From: an uncultured Bacteroidota bacterium | GTDB taxonomy: Bacteria > Bacteroidota > Bacteroidia > Chitinophagales > Chitinophagaceae | NCBI GenBank assembly: GCA_903929195.1 | Contig: CAIYTT010000083.1 | Coordinates: 1 to 52,565 of the forward strand | DNA: 52,565 bases | Reading direction: 5' to 3' | In this document: in pieces, positions 11,301-18,518 of the stretch | How positions within the stretch are numbered: position 1 is the first letter of the stretch | Layout of the letters: each line of letters opens with the position of its first letter | The notes under the pieces: generated by a model | The model's input: the letters and a program-made list of their open reading frames with translations, nothing else | Databases searched by the model: none | Told to the model about the DNA's origin: nothing | Position numbers and translations under genes: made by a program

Positions 11301-12577
11301 CAGGCTTACATTCCGGTATTACTACAATTACTTATGCTGTAAATAATGCTTTCGGTTGTTCTACAAGTGTTACACAATTAGATACGGTTAATGCAATACC
11401 TACTGCAATGCCTATTACAGGTACAATGCATGTATGCGTAAACGGTGCTACAACATTAACAGATGCCGTACCTTTCGGAACATGGAGCAGTACTTCTGCA
11501 AATGTTTCGGTTGCAGGTAATGTAATTACAGGTGTAAGTGCCGGAGCAGCTACTATTACTTATTTAGTTTCTAATACTTGCGGTTCGGTAACAGATACCG
11601 CTGTTGTTACCGTAAACGGCTTACCGGTTGTTTCTCCTATTTCGGGTACAGCAGCTACATTGTGTGCAGGCTCTTCTTTAGCATTAAGTGATGCAACAAG
11701 TGGTGGTGTTTGGAGTAGCAGCAATACTGCAATAGCTACTGTAACAGCTTCTACAGGCATAGTAACAGGTGTTGCTGCGGGTACAGATACCATTACATAT
11801 ACGGTAACTAACATAAACGGTTGTTCTGATTATGCTACTAATGTATTAACCTTCGGTGGTTTATTAACTGCAAGTATGGCTCCGGGTACTACTGCTACAA
11901 TTTGTGCTGCACATAGTAGTGTAGGTTTAACGGTTACTGCTGTAGGCAGCGGGCTTACTTATCAATGGTTAGTAGGTGGTTCTATTATTGCAGGTGCTGT
12001 TACCAATAGTTATACAGCCGATTCAGCAGGTATCTATTCGGTTGATGTTAGTAACGGTACTTGTACTGAAGTATTAACTACTACTGTAGTAAATATGACA
12101 GCACCGGTAATTAGCTTTACATCTCCAAATATATTAAGTACCGGTTCTTATGCTCACTACCAATGGTATAGAAGCGGTGTTGCTATTCCGGGTGCTACAA
12201 GCAGCATTTACCACGAAAGCGTACCGGGTTATTATACGGTAGTAGTAACAGACGGTTCTTGCACAGATACTTCTTCTGCTTACTTAATACATAGTTCAGG
12301 TGGTGGTGGTACTGGTGGTGGTGGTACAGGTTTTACAAATGTATATACCAACTACAACATCCGTATTTATCCTAATCCGGCTACATCTGCTCTACATATT
12401 GATGCTCCTGAAGCAGTTAATGTAAAAATTATTAGCCCAGACGGTAAATTAGTAAAAGAGCAAGCACAAACACTTGATGTTAATGTAAGCAGTTTAGCAA
12501 ACGGTATGTATATCATTATGCTATATGATAAAGATGATGTTTTAATTAAAACAGACAGATTTATGAAATTAGATTAA
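5321..12577 (+). CDS. Giant secreted Ig-like (Big_2-type) repeat protein with T9SS type A sorting tail
   Basis: A 2418-residue surface or secreted protein, probably an adhesin or extracellular scaffold. Order of parts: signal peptide (residues 1-20, ending AHGQ); an N-terminal beta domain to about 190 that resembles DNRLRE-type modules (GVFDLSIIPAGSSINYVK); 27 Ig-like repeats, each with the core GG[TV]W followed by ATV and GVVTGV; two different Ig-like modules with YQW cores (about 2185-2325); a Gly/Thr linker; and a T9SS type A domain (IRIYPNPATSAL to KTDRFMKLD). Each repeat carries a spaced Cys pair, consistent with one disulphide. Repeats 1-15 are about 73 aa with a TVGSCS end, while 16-24 are about 76 aa with a VTNSCGTA end. 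A strong terminator follows. Confidence 0.93.
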   Translation: MKKIYLLLLTCFFGSIAHGQTIDTIYAIASGYADNSRGAIISDSIVSSPIGQRAYGVFDLSIIPAGSSINYVKMGFNIDTILSGGFPPSGWNIYGIDSDLSLATSEPVLYADLVTGSSLYTATWGTVSGNVLLASTAASVTFVSTYIGNKISMSYTSGGGVAYVMTGASGTHTGTGFHAPYIIVSYCQPAISGPNSVCPGGTITLSDASSGGTWISSNVGAATIGSTTGVVTGVASGTTNISYVIGSCTTIKTISVTAIPAILPSSSVNICLVGGSVTLSDASSGGTWTSGTTSVATIGSSSGVITPIGDGTSRITYTLGSCSVVKDVTVRGPGPITPASGTICVGGTILLSDTSTTGTWSATGSAATVSGGLVTGVAAGVVTIHFSNVSCTVNSVITVNAAPTSISGSSTVCVGSSISLSDAISGGTWSITNGHATISGIGVVTGVSSGIDTVIYSIGTCSVSTPITVNGPAAISPGIATVCSGGTVTLTDATPGGVWSTFNASIATVVGGVVTGGSTTGLDTIYYTLSGCSQFALITVNTGGSPILGSSTVCTGSTITLSDATGGGTWSSSTVSHATVGGGTGVVTGVAAGTTTITYTIGSCFVTKIVTVNASPSAISPSSLTLCIGSTSTMSDVTSGGTWTSSTPGIATVGATTGIVNALTVGTTTISYTVASCSATAPVTVVAGPAAISGSTHVCTGSTITLSDASGGGTWSSSTPGTATVGIATGVVTGITPGTVNISYTVGSCSTTTTITVNASPAAVSPSSLTVCIGTASTLSDLTSGGTWTSSTPGVATVGVFTGSVTGVTAGAATISYTVGSCSSTSAVTVVAGPSAILGSTSVCTGSTITLSDASGGGTWTSSTPAVATIGAASGIVTGVGAGTTTITYSAGSCYSVSTITVNAAPSALSSATLTICTGTSSTLTDATSGGTWTSSAPLVATVAGGVVNGLTAGSATILYTVGGCSVSSAITVINSPTAIMPSGSVSVCSGSTVTLSDASAGGTWSSGSSGIATVGAGTGIVTGVSAGSATISYTVGTCSATQVVVVNPSPSAISPAVATVCTGTNITLTDAFSGGIWTTSAPGVATVSAGVVSGISVGSATIFYTLGTCSVSAAITVAASPAAISPSTATICVGGTAALGDATAGGTWTSSSSAIASVAGGVVTGVASGMATISYTVGSCYSTAAVTVSPTPTAITPAVPVVCVSGFTLLSETVGGGTWTSTASGIASVASTGMVTGVTVGTATISYAIGSCATSVTVTVNPLPVAGTITGYNRLCGLGSTILADGAPGGVWSTLNGNATVAGGVVTGVSTGADIIFYSVTNSCGTATASDSVYIDAAPDAGFISGPDTICAGSFTILTDLSAGGIWSISNTNATITSTGIASGITTGFDTVSYTVTNSCGTASTTKSVFIKPLPNPGVITGLSEVCVGSTIALTDPVMGGVWGRTTTHASVSTSGIVTGLSAGADTIVYGLTNSCGTIYAIQPITVNPLPAAGTITGSSSVCVGSLITLTDATVGGVWSSSNTNATVTTSGVVTGVTYGIDTIQYTYTNVCGTASTIKIITVNGLPGSGSLSGPSSVCVGSAITLIETFPGGVWTATNTTASVTGLGVVHGLVAGTDTINYTVINACGTGIISYPVVVNPLPNAGTILGSSIICVGSLITLSDMASGGAWSASNANATISSTGMVIGVTTGTDLISYSVTNMCGTAIAAKLLTINPFPVAGVISGDSDVCVGSTLALTESLTGGVWSSGSALATISSTGVVTGVTAGTDTISYTITGVCGVVGTFKSITVNPLADAGTIMGMDSVCLGSSTILTETVMGGVWSAGNTRATVSTTGLVTGVTAGADPISYTVTNGCGPVSTVITEQVVTFPSAGTITGIATVCEGATTTLTDAAPGGTWLTSNANATVTSTGGVTGVTAGIDSIFYSVSNVCGTAVANKIVTINPSPVVPAIVGATNLCLGSTTTLVDGLAGGHWSSSSSAVATIGSGSGLVTGLHSGITTITYAVNNAFGCSTSVTQLDTVNAIPTAMPITGTMHVCVNGATTLTDAVPFGTWSSTSANVSVAGNVITGVSAGAATITYLVSNTCGSVTDTAVVTVNGLPVVSPISGTAATLCAGSSLALSDATSGGVWSSSNTAIATVTASTGIVTGVAAGTDTITYTVTNINGCSDYATNVLTFGGLLTASMAPGTTATICAAHSSVGLTVTAVGSGLTYQWLVGGSIIAGAVTNSYTADSAGIYSVDVSNGTCTEVLTTTVVNMTAPVISFTSPNILSTGSYAHYQWYRSGVAIPGATSSIYHESVPGYYTVVVTDGSCTDTSSAYLIHSSGGGGTGGGGTGFTNVYTNYNIRIYPNPATSALHIDAPEAVNVKIISPDGKLVKEQAQTLDVNVSSLANGMYIIMLYDKDDVLIKTDRFMKLD
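5889..11856 (+). repeat. Tandem array of 27 Ig-like coding repeats
   Basis: Protein-level repeats with periods of about 218 nt (units 1-15) and about 229 nt (units 16-24), followed by three units of mixed type. At the DNA level neighbouring units use different synonymous codons for the same residues (for example GGT/GGC and AGC/AGT/TCT for Ser), so long identical DNA stretches are rare. Confidence 0.85.
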
Positions 12578-12590
12578 TTTTAATATATAT

Positions 12591-12640
12591 ATAAATCAAA
12601 AAAAGGTTGCTTCTAATCAAGCAACCTTTTTTTGATTTAT
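12591..12640. terminator. Strong symmetric terminator after the giant protein gene
   Basis: A 22-bp perfect inverted repeat (12591-12612 and 12619-12640) with a 6-nt loop. Its outer part is A7/T7, so it can act in both orientations. It lies 13 bp past the stop codon. Confidence 0.92.
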
Positions 12641-12674
12641 ATAATAAGTATTTTAATTTTAATAAAAATATAAT

Positions 12675-13334
12675 ATGAAATTTTCAAAATTATTCACTAT
12701 TTTCTTGTTTATTTCGGCACTTTCTTTTGCACAAGAACAAAAGCACTTAAAAATTACTAAAACAATAAAAGATAGTTTAAGAAAGGAAATAGAAATAATG
12801 TGCGTTAATGACCAAAAATATCGCTGGCAAATAATGCTGGGTGAGATTGACAGTGCAAAGCTTGCCAACTTGAGAAATTTGGATGAGCTTGCCCAAAGAC
12901 AACGGATGGTTGATGTAATGAAAGATAAGGTTGGGATAACGAAATTGCAAAAAGATTCATTATGGGTATTGCAAACTTTTATAGATTCTACAAATTTTAT
13001 GAGATTATCGGGTATTATAAGAAATTATGGTTTTCCTAATAAGTATGTTGAAATTTGGAAGGTATCGACTATTCTTTTGCATAATTCACCAACACTAATG
13101 AATGAGGGCTTTTTTAAAATGCTTAAAGAAGAAGTTGAGTACGGTAATTTGTCCGGTATGGAATATGCTATTATGTACGACAGAACTCAGAATGCTCGCC
13201 ACCTACCTGAATTATATTATGTTAACAAACACTATGACTCTACTACAAAAACAACTATAATTAGAAAACCAATAGATTTAATTGCAACCAATATAGCCAG
13301 AAAAGAGATTGGATTGAAAGTGTTGAAGGAGTAA
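12675..13334 (+). CDS. Secreted DUF6624-like protein
   Basis: A 219-aa protein with an N-terminal signal peptide (MKFSKLFTIFLFISALSFAQ), so probably periplasmic or lipid-free surface-exposed. The body has the features I associate with DUF6624: CVNDQKYRW near residue 43, then NFMRLSGIIRNYGFPNKYVEIWK, LLHNSP, and EVEYGNLSGMEYAIMYDRTQ. The biochemical role of this domain is not known. It has no T9SS tail. The gene stands alone between the terminator of the giant protein and a T9SS-tailed propeller protein. Confidence 0.7.
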   Translation: MKFSKLFTIFLFISALSFAQEQKHLKITKTIKDSLRKEIEIMCVNDQKYRWQIMLGEIDSAKLANLRNLDELAQRQRMVDVMKDKVGITKLQKDSLWVLQTFIDSTNFMRLSGIIRNYGFPNKYVEIWKVSTILLHNSPTLMNEGFFKMLKEEVEYGNLSGMEYAIMYDRTQNARHLPELYYVNKHYDSTTKTTIIRKPIDLIATNIARKEIGLKVLKE

Positions 13335-13499
13335 TGTATTGAATAGAATGTTCATTTGCTTTATATTTGCTGTTTTCCCTATAGCCTATTGGAAATATAA
13401 ATACAACTATTGTGATACTTAGTTTAATGTTATAGAATTTAAATAAATACCCAAGATTCTTCTGTTTATTTTCGCCATTATTTGTTCAACTTGTGTTAT

Positions 13500-14870
13500 A
13501 TGAAATTCAAATTATTATTATTGTTATCTTTCGCTTTATTTTCAATTATCAGTAATGGGCAATATGTATGGCATGCGTTACCTGCCGCACCTATAAGTTG
13601 GCGTTTCGATGATACTTATTTCTTAAATCCGGATACCGGTTGGGCGATTAACCCGATTTATGATTACATGGCTCCAAATCAGTATGGTCGTATTTTTAAA
13701 ACCACTGACGGTGGCAATACCTGGCAAAAATTAAAGGATAGCTCTGGTACTTTTTTTCGTTGTGTTGGTTTTGCAGATGTTCTTCATGGTTGGGTAGGTA
13801 ACATTGCAGATACTACAACTTATATGGGAATTCCTTTTACTTCAGATACTATACCATTATATCAAACCATTGATGGAGGATTAACTTGGAGTCCTGTTAA
13901 TTTACCGCACCCTCATCCGGCAGGTATTTGTGGTATTTCAGTAGTTACTGATTCTATTATCTTTGCTTATGGTCGATTTTTTGGACCCGCAGGTTATCTT
14001 AAAACTACCGATAAAGGCGTTTCATGGGTGTATAAAGACATGACAAATATTGCTCTGGGTTTGATAGATGGACATTTTTTTAATAAAGATACCGGCTTCA
14101 TTACCGGTGCCGATACAAATCATAAAGCACTTATACTTTCAACCATGGATGGAGGAGCTTCTTGGCAACCATGTTACCGTTCTACTCGTAGTGATTCGGA
14201 TAGAGTATGGAAAATTTTCTTTCCAAGCCGGAATATTGGTTACGCAAGTATAGAGTACGGTGGTAGTATTTTACCATATAATACAGTATTTTTAAAAACT
14301 ACAGATGGTGGCTTAACATGGGTAGAGCATCCGTTTATTACAAATTATGATGAAGAGGGTATCGGTTTTATTAATGATTCTGTAGGTTGGATTGGGGGAG
14401 ATTGGCAAAAAGGCAATTACATAACCCATGACGGAGGTAATACTTGGGCTTTGGATTCTTCATTTGGTGTACCATCACCTCCGTATTCATATAATACTAC
14501 AGGGTTTGATATTAACCGATTTCGTTCTTTCGGCGATACGTTAATGTATGCAAGCGGTAACACTATCTATAAAATGAAAATAGTAAATTCAGGCATCAAA
14601 GAATTACAAAACGAGTTTTATAATTTGGATAACTATCCTAACCCATATGAAAATCAAACTATAATCAAATATTCACTTGCAGATGCAGTTGAAGATTTGA
14701 TTTTAGAGGTGAAAAATGTTTTCGGTCAGTCTGTTTTTTTAAGCCATTTGGGTTATCGACCAAAAGGAAATGGACAAATTCTTTTTAATCAAAAATTACC
14801 TGTTGGTTTATATTATTATTCAATTGGTAGTTCGCAGTTTAGATTAAATGGTAAAATGGTTGTTAGGTAA
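13500..14870 (+). CDS. YCF48/BNR-like beta-propeller protein with T9SS type A sorting tail
   Basis: Secreted protein of 456 aa. I place the start at ATG 13500, directly before a good signal peptide (KFKLLLLLSFALFSIISNGQ); the frame is open upstream from TTG 13482. Residues of about 20-370 contain repeated TTDGGxTW motifs (KTTDGGNTWQKL, TIDGGLTWSPV, TMDGGASWQPC, KTTDGGLTWVEH, THDGGNTWALD), each preceded by a GWxxN- or IGYAS-type strand, as in YCF48/BNR propellers. The last 75 residues (NYPNPYENQT to LNGKMVVR) are a T9SS type A domain, so it should be exported through the outer membrane and either anchored or released. Target and role unknown. Confidence 0.86.
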   Translation: MKFKLLLLLSFALFSIISNGQYVWHALPAAPISWRFDDTYFLNPDTGWAINPIYDYMAPNQYGRIFKTTDGGNTWQKLKDSSGTFFRCVGFADVLHGWVGNIADTTTYMGIPFTSDTIPLYQTIDGGLTWSPVNLPHPHPAGICGISVVTDSIIFAYGRFFGPAGYLKTTDKGVSWVYKDMTNIALGLIDGHFFNKDTGFITGADTNHKALILSTMDGGASWQPCYRSTRSDSDRVWKIFFPSRNIGYASIEYGGSILPYNTVFLKTTDGGLTWVEHPFITNYDEEGIGFINDSVGWIGGDWQKGNYITHDGGNTWALDSSFGVPSPPYSYNTTGFDINRFRSFGDTLMYASGNTIYKMKIVNSGIKELQNEFYNLDNYPNPYENQTIIKYSLADAVEDLILEVKNVFGQSVFLSHLGYRPKGNGQILFNQKLPVGLYYYSIGSSQFRLNGKMVVR

Positions 14871-15002
14871 CATATAAGGTTGTTTCCCAAATAGATAGGA
14901 ATATATAAATAAAATAATTTATAAATAAAAAAATAATTATGCGTATCATTAAAAAGAACCTATTTTTTAAATAAAATATCAGTGTTGCGTTTATTATATT
15001 CT

Positions 15003-15027
15003 GCTCTTGTTTTTAATTAATACCTTT
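15003..15027 (+). repeat. Left copy of a 25-bp direct repeat flanking the TA module
   Basis: Contains the exact 20-mer TGTTTTTAATTAATACCTTT (15008-15027), found again at 15785-15804. Including the GCT on the left, 23 of 25 bases match. It lies 116 bp before the antitoxin gene. Confidence 0.9.
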
Positions 15028-15052
15028 TATGCTTCCTTTGTAGTTGTACAGT

Positions 15053-15089
15053 AAAACACCAACAAAGACAAAAAACACCAAATTTGGTG
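15053..15089 (+). repeat. Single copy of the hairpin repeat family, with adjacent palindrome
   Basis: AAAACACCAACAAAGACA (15053-15070) matches the core of the four repeats at 46955-47199. It is followed by CACCAAATTTGGTG (15076-15089), a perfect 14-bp palindrome that reuses the CACCAA half. Confidence 0.8.
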
Positions 15090-15093
15090 AAAA

Positions 15094-15127
15094 TTGTTTA
15101 AAAGAAGCAAAAAAATACTTATATTTG
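15094..15127 (+). promoter_or_regulatory. Promoter of the ParDE-type module
   Basis: TTG at 15094-15096 and TATATTTG at 15120-15127 with a 23-bp spacer, within the range known for Flavobacterium-type promoters (TTG-N17-23-TAnnTTTG). The antitoxin ATG follows 15 bp later. The -33 element lies just past the palindromic repeat, so the repeat could influence expression (inference). Confidence 0.6.
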
Positions 15128-15142
15128 CATTAAATTTATAAC

Positions 15143-15385
15143 ATGATAGCAATTGATATAAAGGAAAAGAGAAAAGAAATTAAAAAATATATTGAAGTTG
15201 CTGACGAACACATTGTGAAAGTAGTATATGCAATACTTGAAGCAGATGCAATAGATAATTGGTTAGATAATATGCCTGAAAATATTAAAATTGATTTAAA
15301 AGAGTCTATTAAACAAGCTGATAATGGACAGAAAATAAGCCATGACGAGGTAAAAAGAATACACCCGCAATGGTTTACAAAATAG
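15143..15385 (+). CDS. Antitoxin of a ParE/RelE-type module
   Basis: An 80-aa acidic/basic helical protein. The C-terminal half, SIKQADNGQKISHDEVKRIHPQWF, has the pattern of the addiction-module antitoxins of the Unstab_antitox type (a helix, G-[RK]-xISHDEV, and a terminal W). The N-terminal part (KRKEIKKYIEVADEHIVKVVYAIL) would hold the dimer and DNA-contact region. Its stop codon overlaps the toxin gene by 16 nt, the usual coupling in this family. The frame is intact, unlike that of its partner toxin. It would normally repress its own promoter and neutralise the toxin. Confidence 0.75.
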   Translation: MIAIDIKEKRKEIKKYIEVADEHIVKVVYAILEADAIDNWLDNMPENIKIDLKESIKQADNGQKISHDEVKRIHPQWFTK

Positions 15386-15675
15386 AATGGACACCTAAAG
15401 CATAAAGAAGCTACGAACAAAATATGGAGTATTTGCAAGAATACTGGTCTGCAAAAGAAATAAAACATTTTGCACAAGTAGTTGAAAATAAAATATTACT
15501 ATTATCATATCAACCATCTATCGGAAGTCTCCGAAATATAAAACAACCTAATATTCGTCAGACTGTATTACATAAGCGAATTTTACTTATTTATAGAGTG
15601 AAAAGTTGTAAGAAAGAACTTGAAATATTATTATTTTGGAATACATCTCAAAGTACATCCAAATTTAAAGTATAA
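15370..15675 (+). pseudogene. ParE/RelE-family toxin with in-frame stop at codon 12
   Basis: Reading from ATG 15370 gives MVYKIEWTPKA, then TAA (15403-15405), then RSYEQNMEYLQEYWSAKEI and on to the normal C-terminus (LEILLFWNTSQSTSKFKV). The first 11 residues are the typical first strand of a ParE-type toxin and sit exactly where coupling to the antitoxin expects them. The TAA is most simply a GAA (Glu) to TAA change. An internal ATG at 15424 could still make an 83-residue product, but it would lack the first strand. I therefore call a disrupted toxin; a sequencing error cannot be excluded from one sequence. Confidence 0.8.
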
Positions 15676-15779
15676 TTGTTATATTTGAGTAATATTGTTT
15701 ATTTGTTGAGTTATTATATATTTATATGTATATCTACCTAAAACAAGTATCACAAACAAGAATTTTATTTACATATTTA

Positions 15780-15804
15780 GCTAATGTTTTTAATTAATAC
15801 CTTT
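15780..15804 (+). repeat. Right copy of the 25-bp direct repeat flanking the TA module
   Basis: Matches 15003-15027 at 23 of 25 positions, with 20 in a row. Together with the next base it supplies the -7 box TACCTTTG of the methyltransferase gene. Confidence 0.9.
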
Positions 15805-15805
15805 G
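15798..15805 (+). promoter_or_regulatory. -7 box of the SAM methyltransferase gene
   Basis: TACCTTTG fits TAnnTTTG and ends 6 nt before ATG 15812, so transcription would begin at or very near the start codon. The left copy of the direct repeat ends TACCTTTT instead, losing the G. Confidence 0.5.
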
Positions 15806-15811
15806 AGAATA

Positions 15812-16516
15812 ATGACAACTACTAATGCTGTTTATTTAATACCCATACCTATTTGCGAAGGTGAAAACAATACACTATCTGTTGCAATTGCAGATGTGCT
15901 ATTAAAAGTAAATTACTTTTTTGTTGAAGATTTGCGTACTGCTCGTAGGTTTTTAAAGTCGATGCATCCAACTATAGTTATAGATAATTTGCATTTTTCT
16001 GAAATAGATAAACATACAGGGGCAGATTTAAATTTGATGCAGCAATGGCTTAAAAAAGGCTATAATATTGGTATTATGAGCGAAGCAGGTTGCCCCGGTA
16101 TAGCTGACCCCGGTGCAGATTTGGTTGCTATGGCTCATAAAATTGGCGTTAGGGTTGTACCTTTGGTGGGGCCTAATTCAATTATTTTGGCATTAATGGC
16201 ATCGGGTTTAAATGGGCAAAGCTTTTGTTTCGTAGGCTACCTACCCGTAAAAGACCCTGTGGTATCCAAATCTATAAAAGATATTGAACTGAAATCTATA
16301 AAGGATGCCCAAACACAAATATTTATTGAAACACCTTATAGAAACGATAAATTGTATTCTGAAATAATTAAGTGCTGCAATAATACTACCCGTTTAAGCA
16401 TTGCCCAAAACATTAGCTCGCCAACAGAATTTATTAAAACAAAAACAATAGCAGAATGGAAAAAAGAAACATTGGTATTAGGTAAATTCCCTACTGTTTT
16501 TCTATTATTGGGCTAA
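15812..16516 (+). CDS. SAM-dependent methyltransferase, tetrapyrrole methylase fold
   Basis: Cytoplasmic methyltransferase of 234 aa, start placed at ATG 15812 (the frame is open from TTG 15803). Family signs are VYLIPIPICEG at the N-terminus, VEDLRTARRFL, GIMSEAGCPGIADPGADLV (SAM-binding loop region), PLVGPNSIILALMASGLNGQSF and IFIETPYRN. It belongs to the short Bacteroidota branch related to RsmI, the 16S rRNA ribose methyltransferase, but lacks the canonical RsmI N-terminal signature, so the substrate is uncertain; rRNA is the best guess. It overlaps the glycosyltransferase gene by 12 nt tail to tail, with no terminator between them. Confidence 0.85.
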   Translation: MTTTNAVYLIPIPICEGENNTLSVAIADVLLKVNYFFVEDLRTARRFLKSMHPTIVIDNLHFSEIDKHTGADLNLMQQWLKKGYNIGIMSEAGCPGIADPGADLVAMAHKIGVRVVPLVGPNSIILALMASGLNGQSFCFVGYLPVKDPVVSKSIKDIELKSIKDAQTQIFIETPYRNDKLYSEIIKCCNNTTRLSIAQNISSPTEFIKTKTIAEWKKETLVLGKFPTVFLLLG

Positions 16517-17671
16517 CTTTTTTTGTCTAATTATTTTCCTGCCTTTCCACTCGTAATTACCTGCATAGCCCAAAAAGCCGGCTACAATTATATATAAAAT
16601 ATGTAGTGGTTGCAAAAAAGGGAAATAACCTAATAACCATTCTTTCTTAAAAAAGCTGGCGACAGGTATTAATAATAATAACTCGGCTAATATTTTTATA
16701 ATTAATAAAGTTACAGCAGTTACAAGTAATTGATTGCACCATATACCCGAAATAAATAATAAAGCAAACATCAGGTTGAACACATATACTAAAATTAAAA
16801 TAGCGTTTAGTTTTTTATCATCATATTTACCCGATTTGGATGCCCACCTTATTCTTTGTTGCAAAAAGTTATGCCAATCGGGTTGGGGTTGCGTACTCAC
16901 CATTGCTTTGGCAGTTTTTAGGTATGCAATATTGCTATTAGGCAAATTAGACATTTTTAGCATTAATAAATAATCATCACCCGATGCAAAATTATCTACA
17001 CCCCCATATCCATCTATTTGCAAAAAAGCAGCTTTCGTAAAAGCAAGGTTTGCTCCATTGCTCATATTGCCCGATTTTAAAGCATGAGTAGCAGCCGTGA
17101 TACCCTGCATAGTAATAAAATCTATTACCTGAAATGTTTGTACTAAATTATTATTACTAGCATAGTTAACCGGCGCTATTATCATTGTAGGTTTATATTT
17201 TTGGTAAAAAGCAGCAATATGTAATAACCAAGAATTAGGTGCAGTACAATCCGCATCGGTAGAAATAATTAATTCGCCCTTGCATTCCGAAATACCGGCT
17301 GTTAATGCAGCTTTTTTGTAAGAGGTAGTTTCGCCATCTTTAATGTAATTGGCAAGTGAGAAACAATGTATAAAATCTTTATTAAAACTTTCTACAATTT
17401 CAACAGTAGTATCAGTAGAATGGTCATCAATAATTATTATTTCAAATAGATTATCGGGATATTTTTGAGCTAAAATAGAGTTGATGCAAGCACCGATATT
17501 TTCTTCTTCATTACGTGCAGGAATTATAATAGAAATAAATGTTTTAGGTTCAAAGTTTGTGGGTAAAAGAAATTCTTTTTGTTTCAGCCAGCCAATAGTA
17601 TAGGCTATCATTAGCAAACTATAGGCTATCGTAATTAATGTTGATATAAATATTATTATGTTTATTATCAT
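16505..17671 (-). CDS. Membrane-anchored family 2 glycosyltransferase
   Basis: Inner-membrane GT-A glycosyltransferase of 388 aa. It has one N-terminal transmembrane helix (residues 2-28), a GT2 catalytic domain starting FISIIIPARNEEENI (46-59), IIIIDDHSTDTTV, the metal-binding D139-A-D141, GDD at 231-233 and QQRIRW (271-276, the QxxRW motif of processive enzymes), then about three C-terminal membrane helices. Donor and acceptor sugars cannot be told from sequence. Its ATG overlaps the TGA of the upstream hydrolase gene (17668-17671), so the two are translationally coupled. A link to surface glycan or glycolipid synthesis is inference. Confidence 0.88.
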   Translation of the reverse strand: MIINIIIFISTLITIAYSLLMIAYTIGWLKQKEFLLPTNFEPKTFISIIIPARNEEENIGACINSILAQKYPDNLFEIIIIDDHSTDTTVEIVESFNKDFIHCFSLANYIKDGETTSYKKAALTAGISECKGELIISTDADCTAPNSWLLHIAAFYQKYKPTMIIAPVNYASNNNLVQTFQVIDFITMQGITAATHALKSGNMSNGANLAFTKAAFLQIDGYGGVDNFASGDDYLLMLKMSNLPNSNIAYLKTAKAMVSTQPQPDWHNFLQQRIRWASKSGKYDDKKLNAILILVYVFNLMFALLFISGIWCNQLLVTAVTLLIIKILAELLLLIPVASFFKKEWLLGYFPFLQPLHILYIIVAGFLGYAGNYEWKGRKIIRQKKLAQ

Positions 17672-18480
17672 TTTTGAATAAAGGTTTCCATTATTTGCTG
17701 TGCAGTAGAATTATCTAAAATTTTATGTCCTTTCTGCAAGATATGAATTTGAACTGTATTAAGTTTGTTTTTAAATTTTAATGCACTTTTTAGAGTTATT
17801 ATTGAGTCAAAAGCACCTATAAAGATGCTAATAGGTATTTCGTTTTTATTTATGTTATTGTATAGCTTTTTTCTTTTAGGCAATATTTGTCGCATTGCCA
17901 TCCATATATTATACAATTCTATCCTAAGTATGTCGGATTGCAAAAAGTGATTGAAAAATTTATGCCTTGAAGCATTCATGATTTTTATTTTAAATAACAG
18001 ATTGTTCCATAGAATTAAATAGAGCGGTTTTTTAATAGTGTATTTAAAAAGAAGATTACCAAGATAGGTTGAGGTAGCAAAAAAATAAGTAACATTAAAT
18101 TGCATTTCTGCCGGAGCTAATAAAACAACATGTTCTATCACTTCGGGCATTATCTCTATTATTGTAAAACAAACTTTGCCACCAAGACTATACCCTAATA
18201 ACGAAATTTTATTTACATTGTAATGTGTAAGAATCTGTTTTATGATTTCACCTAATTGACCTTTTGTAAATTTCGTTTCATCCCAAAAACTTTTACCATG
18301 ATAGGGTAGGTCTATTGATAAGATAGTATAATTATTTACTGTGTAGTTTTCTAATTCCGAAAAGTATTGGGCATCTTGACCATAACCATGAAAAGCAACA
18401 ATTATATTTTTCCCACTTCCAAAAGTTACGTAATGTAATTTATGTGTATCAAAAAAAATATATTGAGAACTATTTTCCAT
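17668..18480 (-). CDS. Alpha/beta hydrolase
   Basis: Cytoplasmic 270-aa alpha/beta hydrolase. The triad is visible: Ser98 in GYSLGG (nucleophile elbow), Asp225 in GAFDS and His252 in KGHKIL. The oxyanion segment HGYGQD follows the third strand. The central cap region is helical and basic. Substrate unknown. It overlaps the glycosyltransferase start by 4 nt, and the lipoprotein stop lies 38 bp upstream, so the three may be one transcript (lipoprotein, hydrolase, glycosyltransferase). Such pairs often serve lipid or envelope metabolism, but nothing here proves it. Confidence 0.87.
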   Translation of the reverse strand: MENSSQYIFFDTHKLHYVTFGSGKNIIVAFHGYGQDAQYFSELENYTVNNYTILSIDLPYHGKSFWDETKFTKGQLGEIIKQILTHYNVNKISLLGYSLGGKVCFTIIEIMPEVIEHVVLLAPAEMQFNVTYFFATSTYLGNLLFKYTIKKPLYLILWNNLLFKIKIMNASRHKFFNHFLQSDILRIELYNIWMAMRQILPKRKKLYNNINKNEIPISIFIGAFDSIITLKSALKFKNKLNTVQIHILQKGHKILDNSTAQQIMETFIQK

Positions 18481-18518
18481 GTAGATAATGTAAATGTATT
18501 GTTGCGTATGGAATGTAA

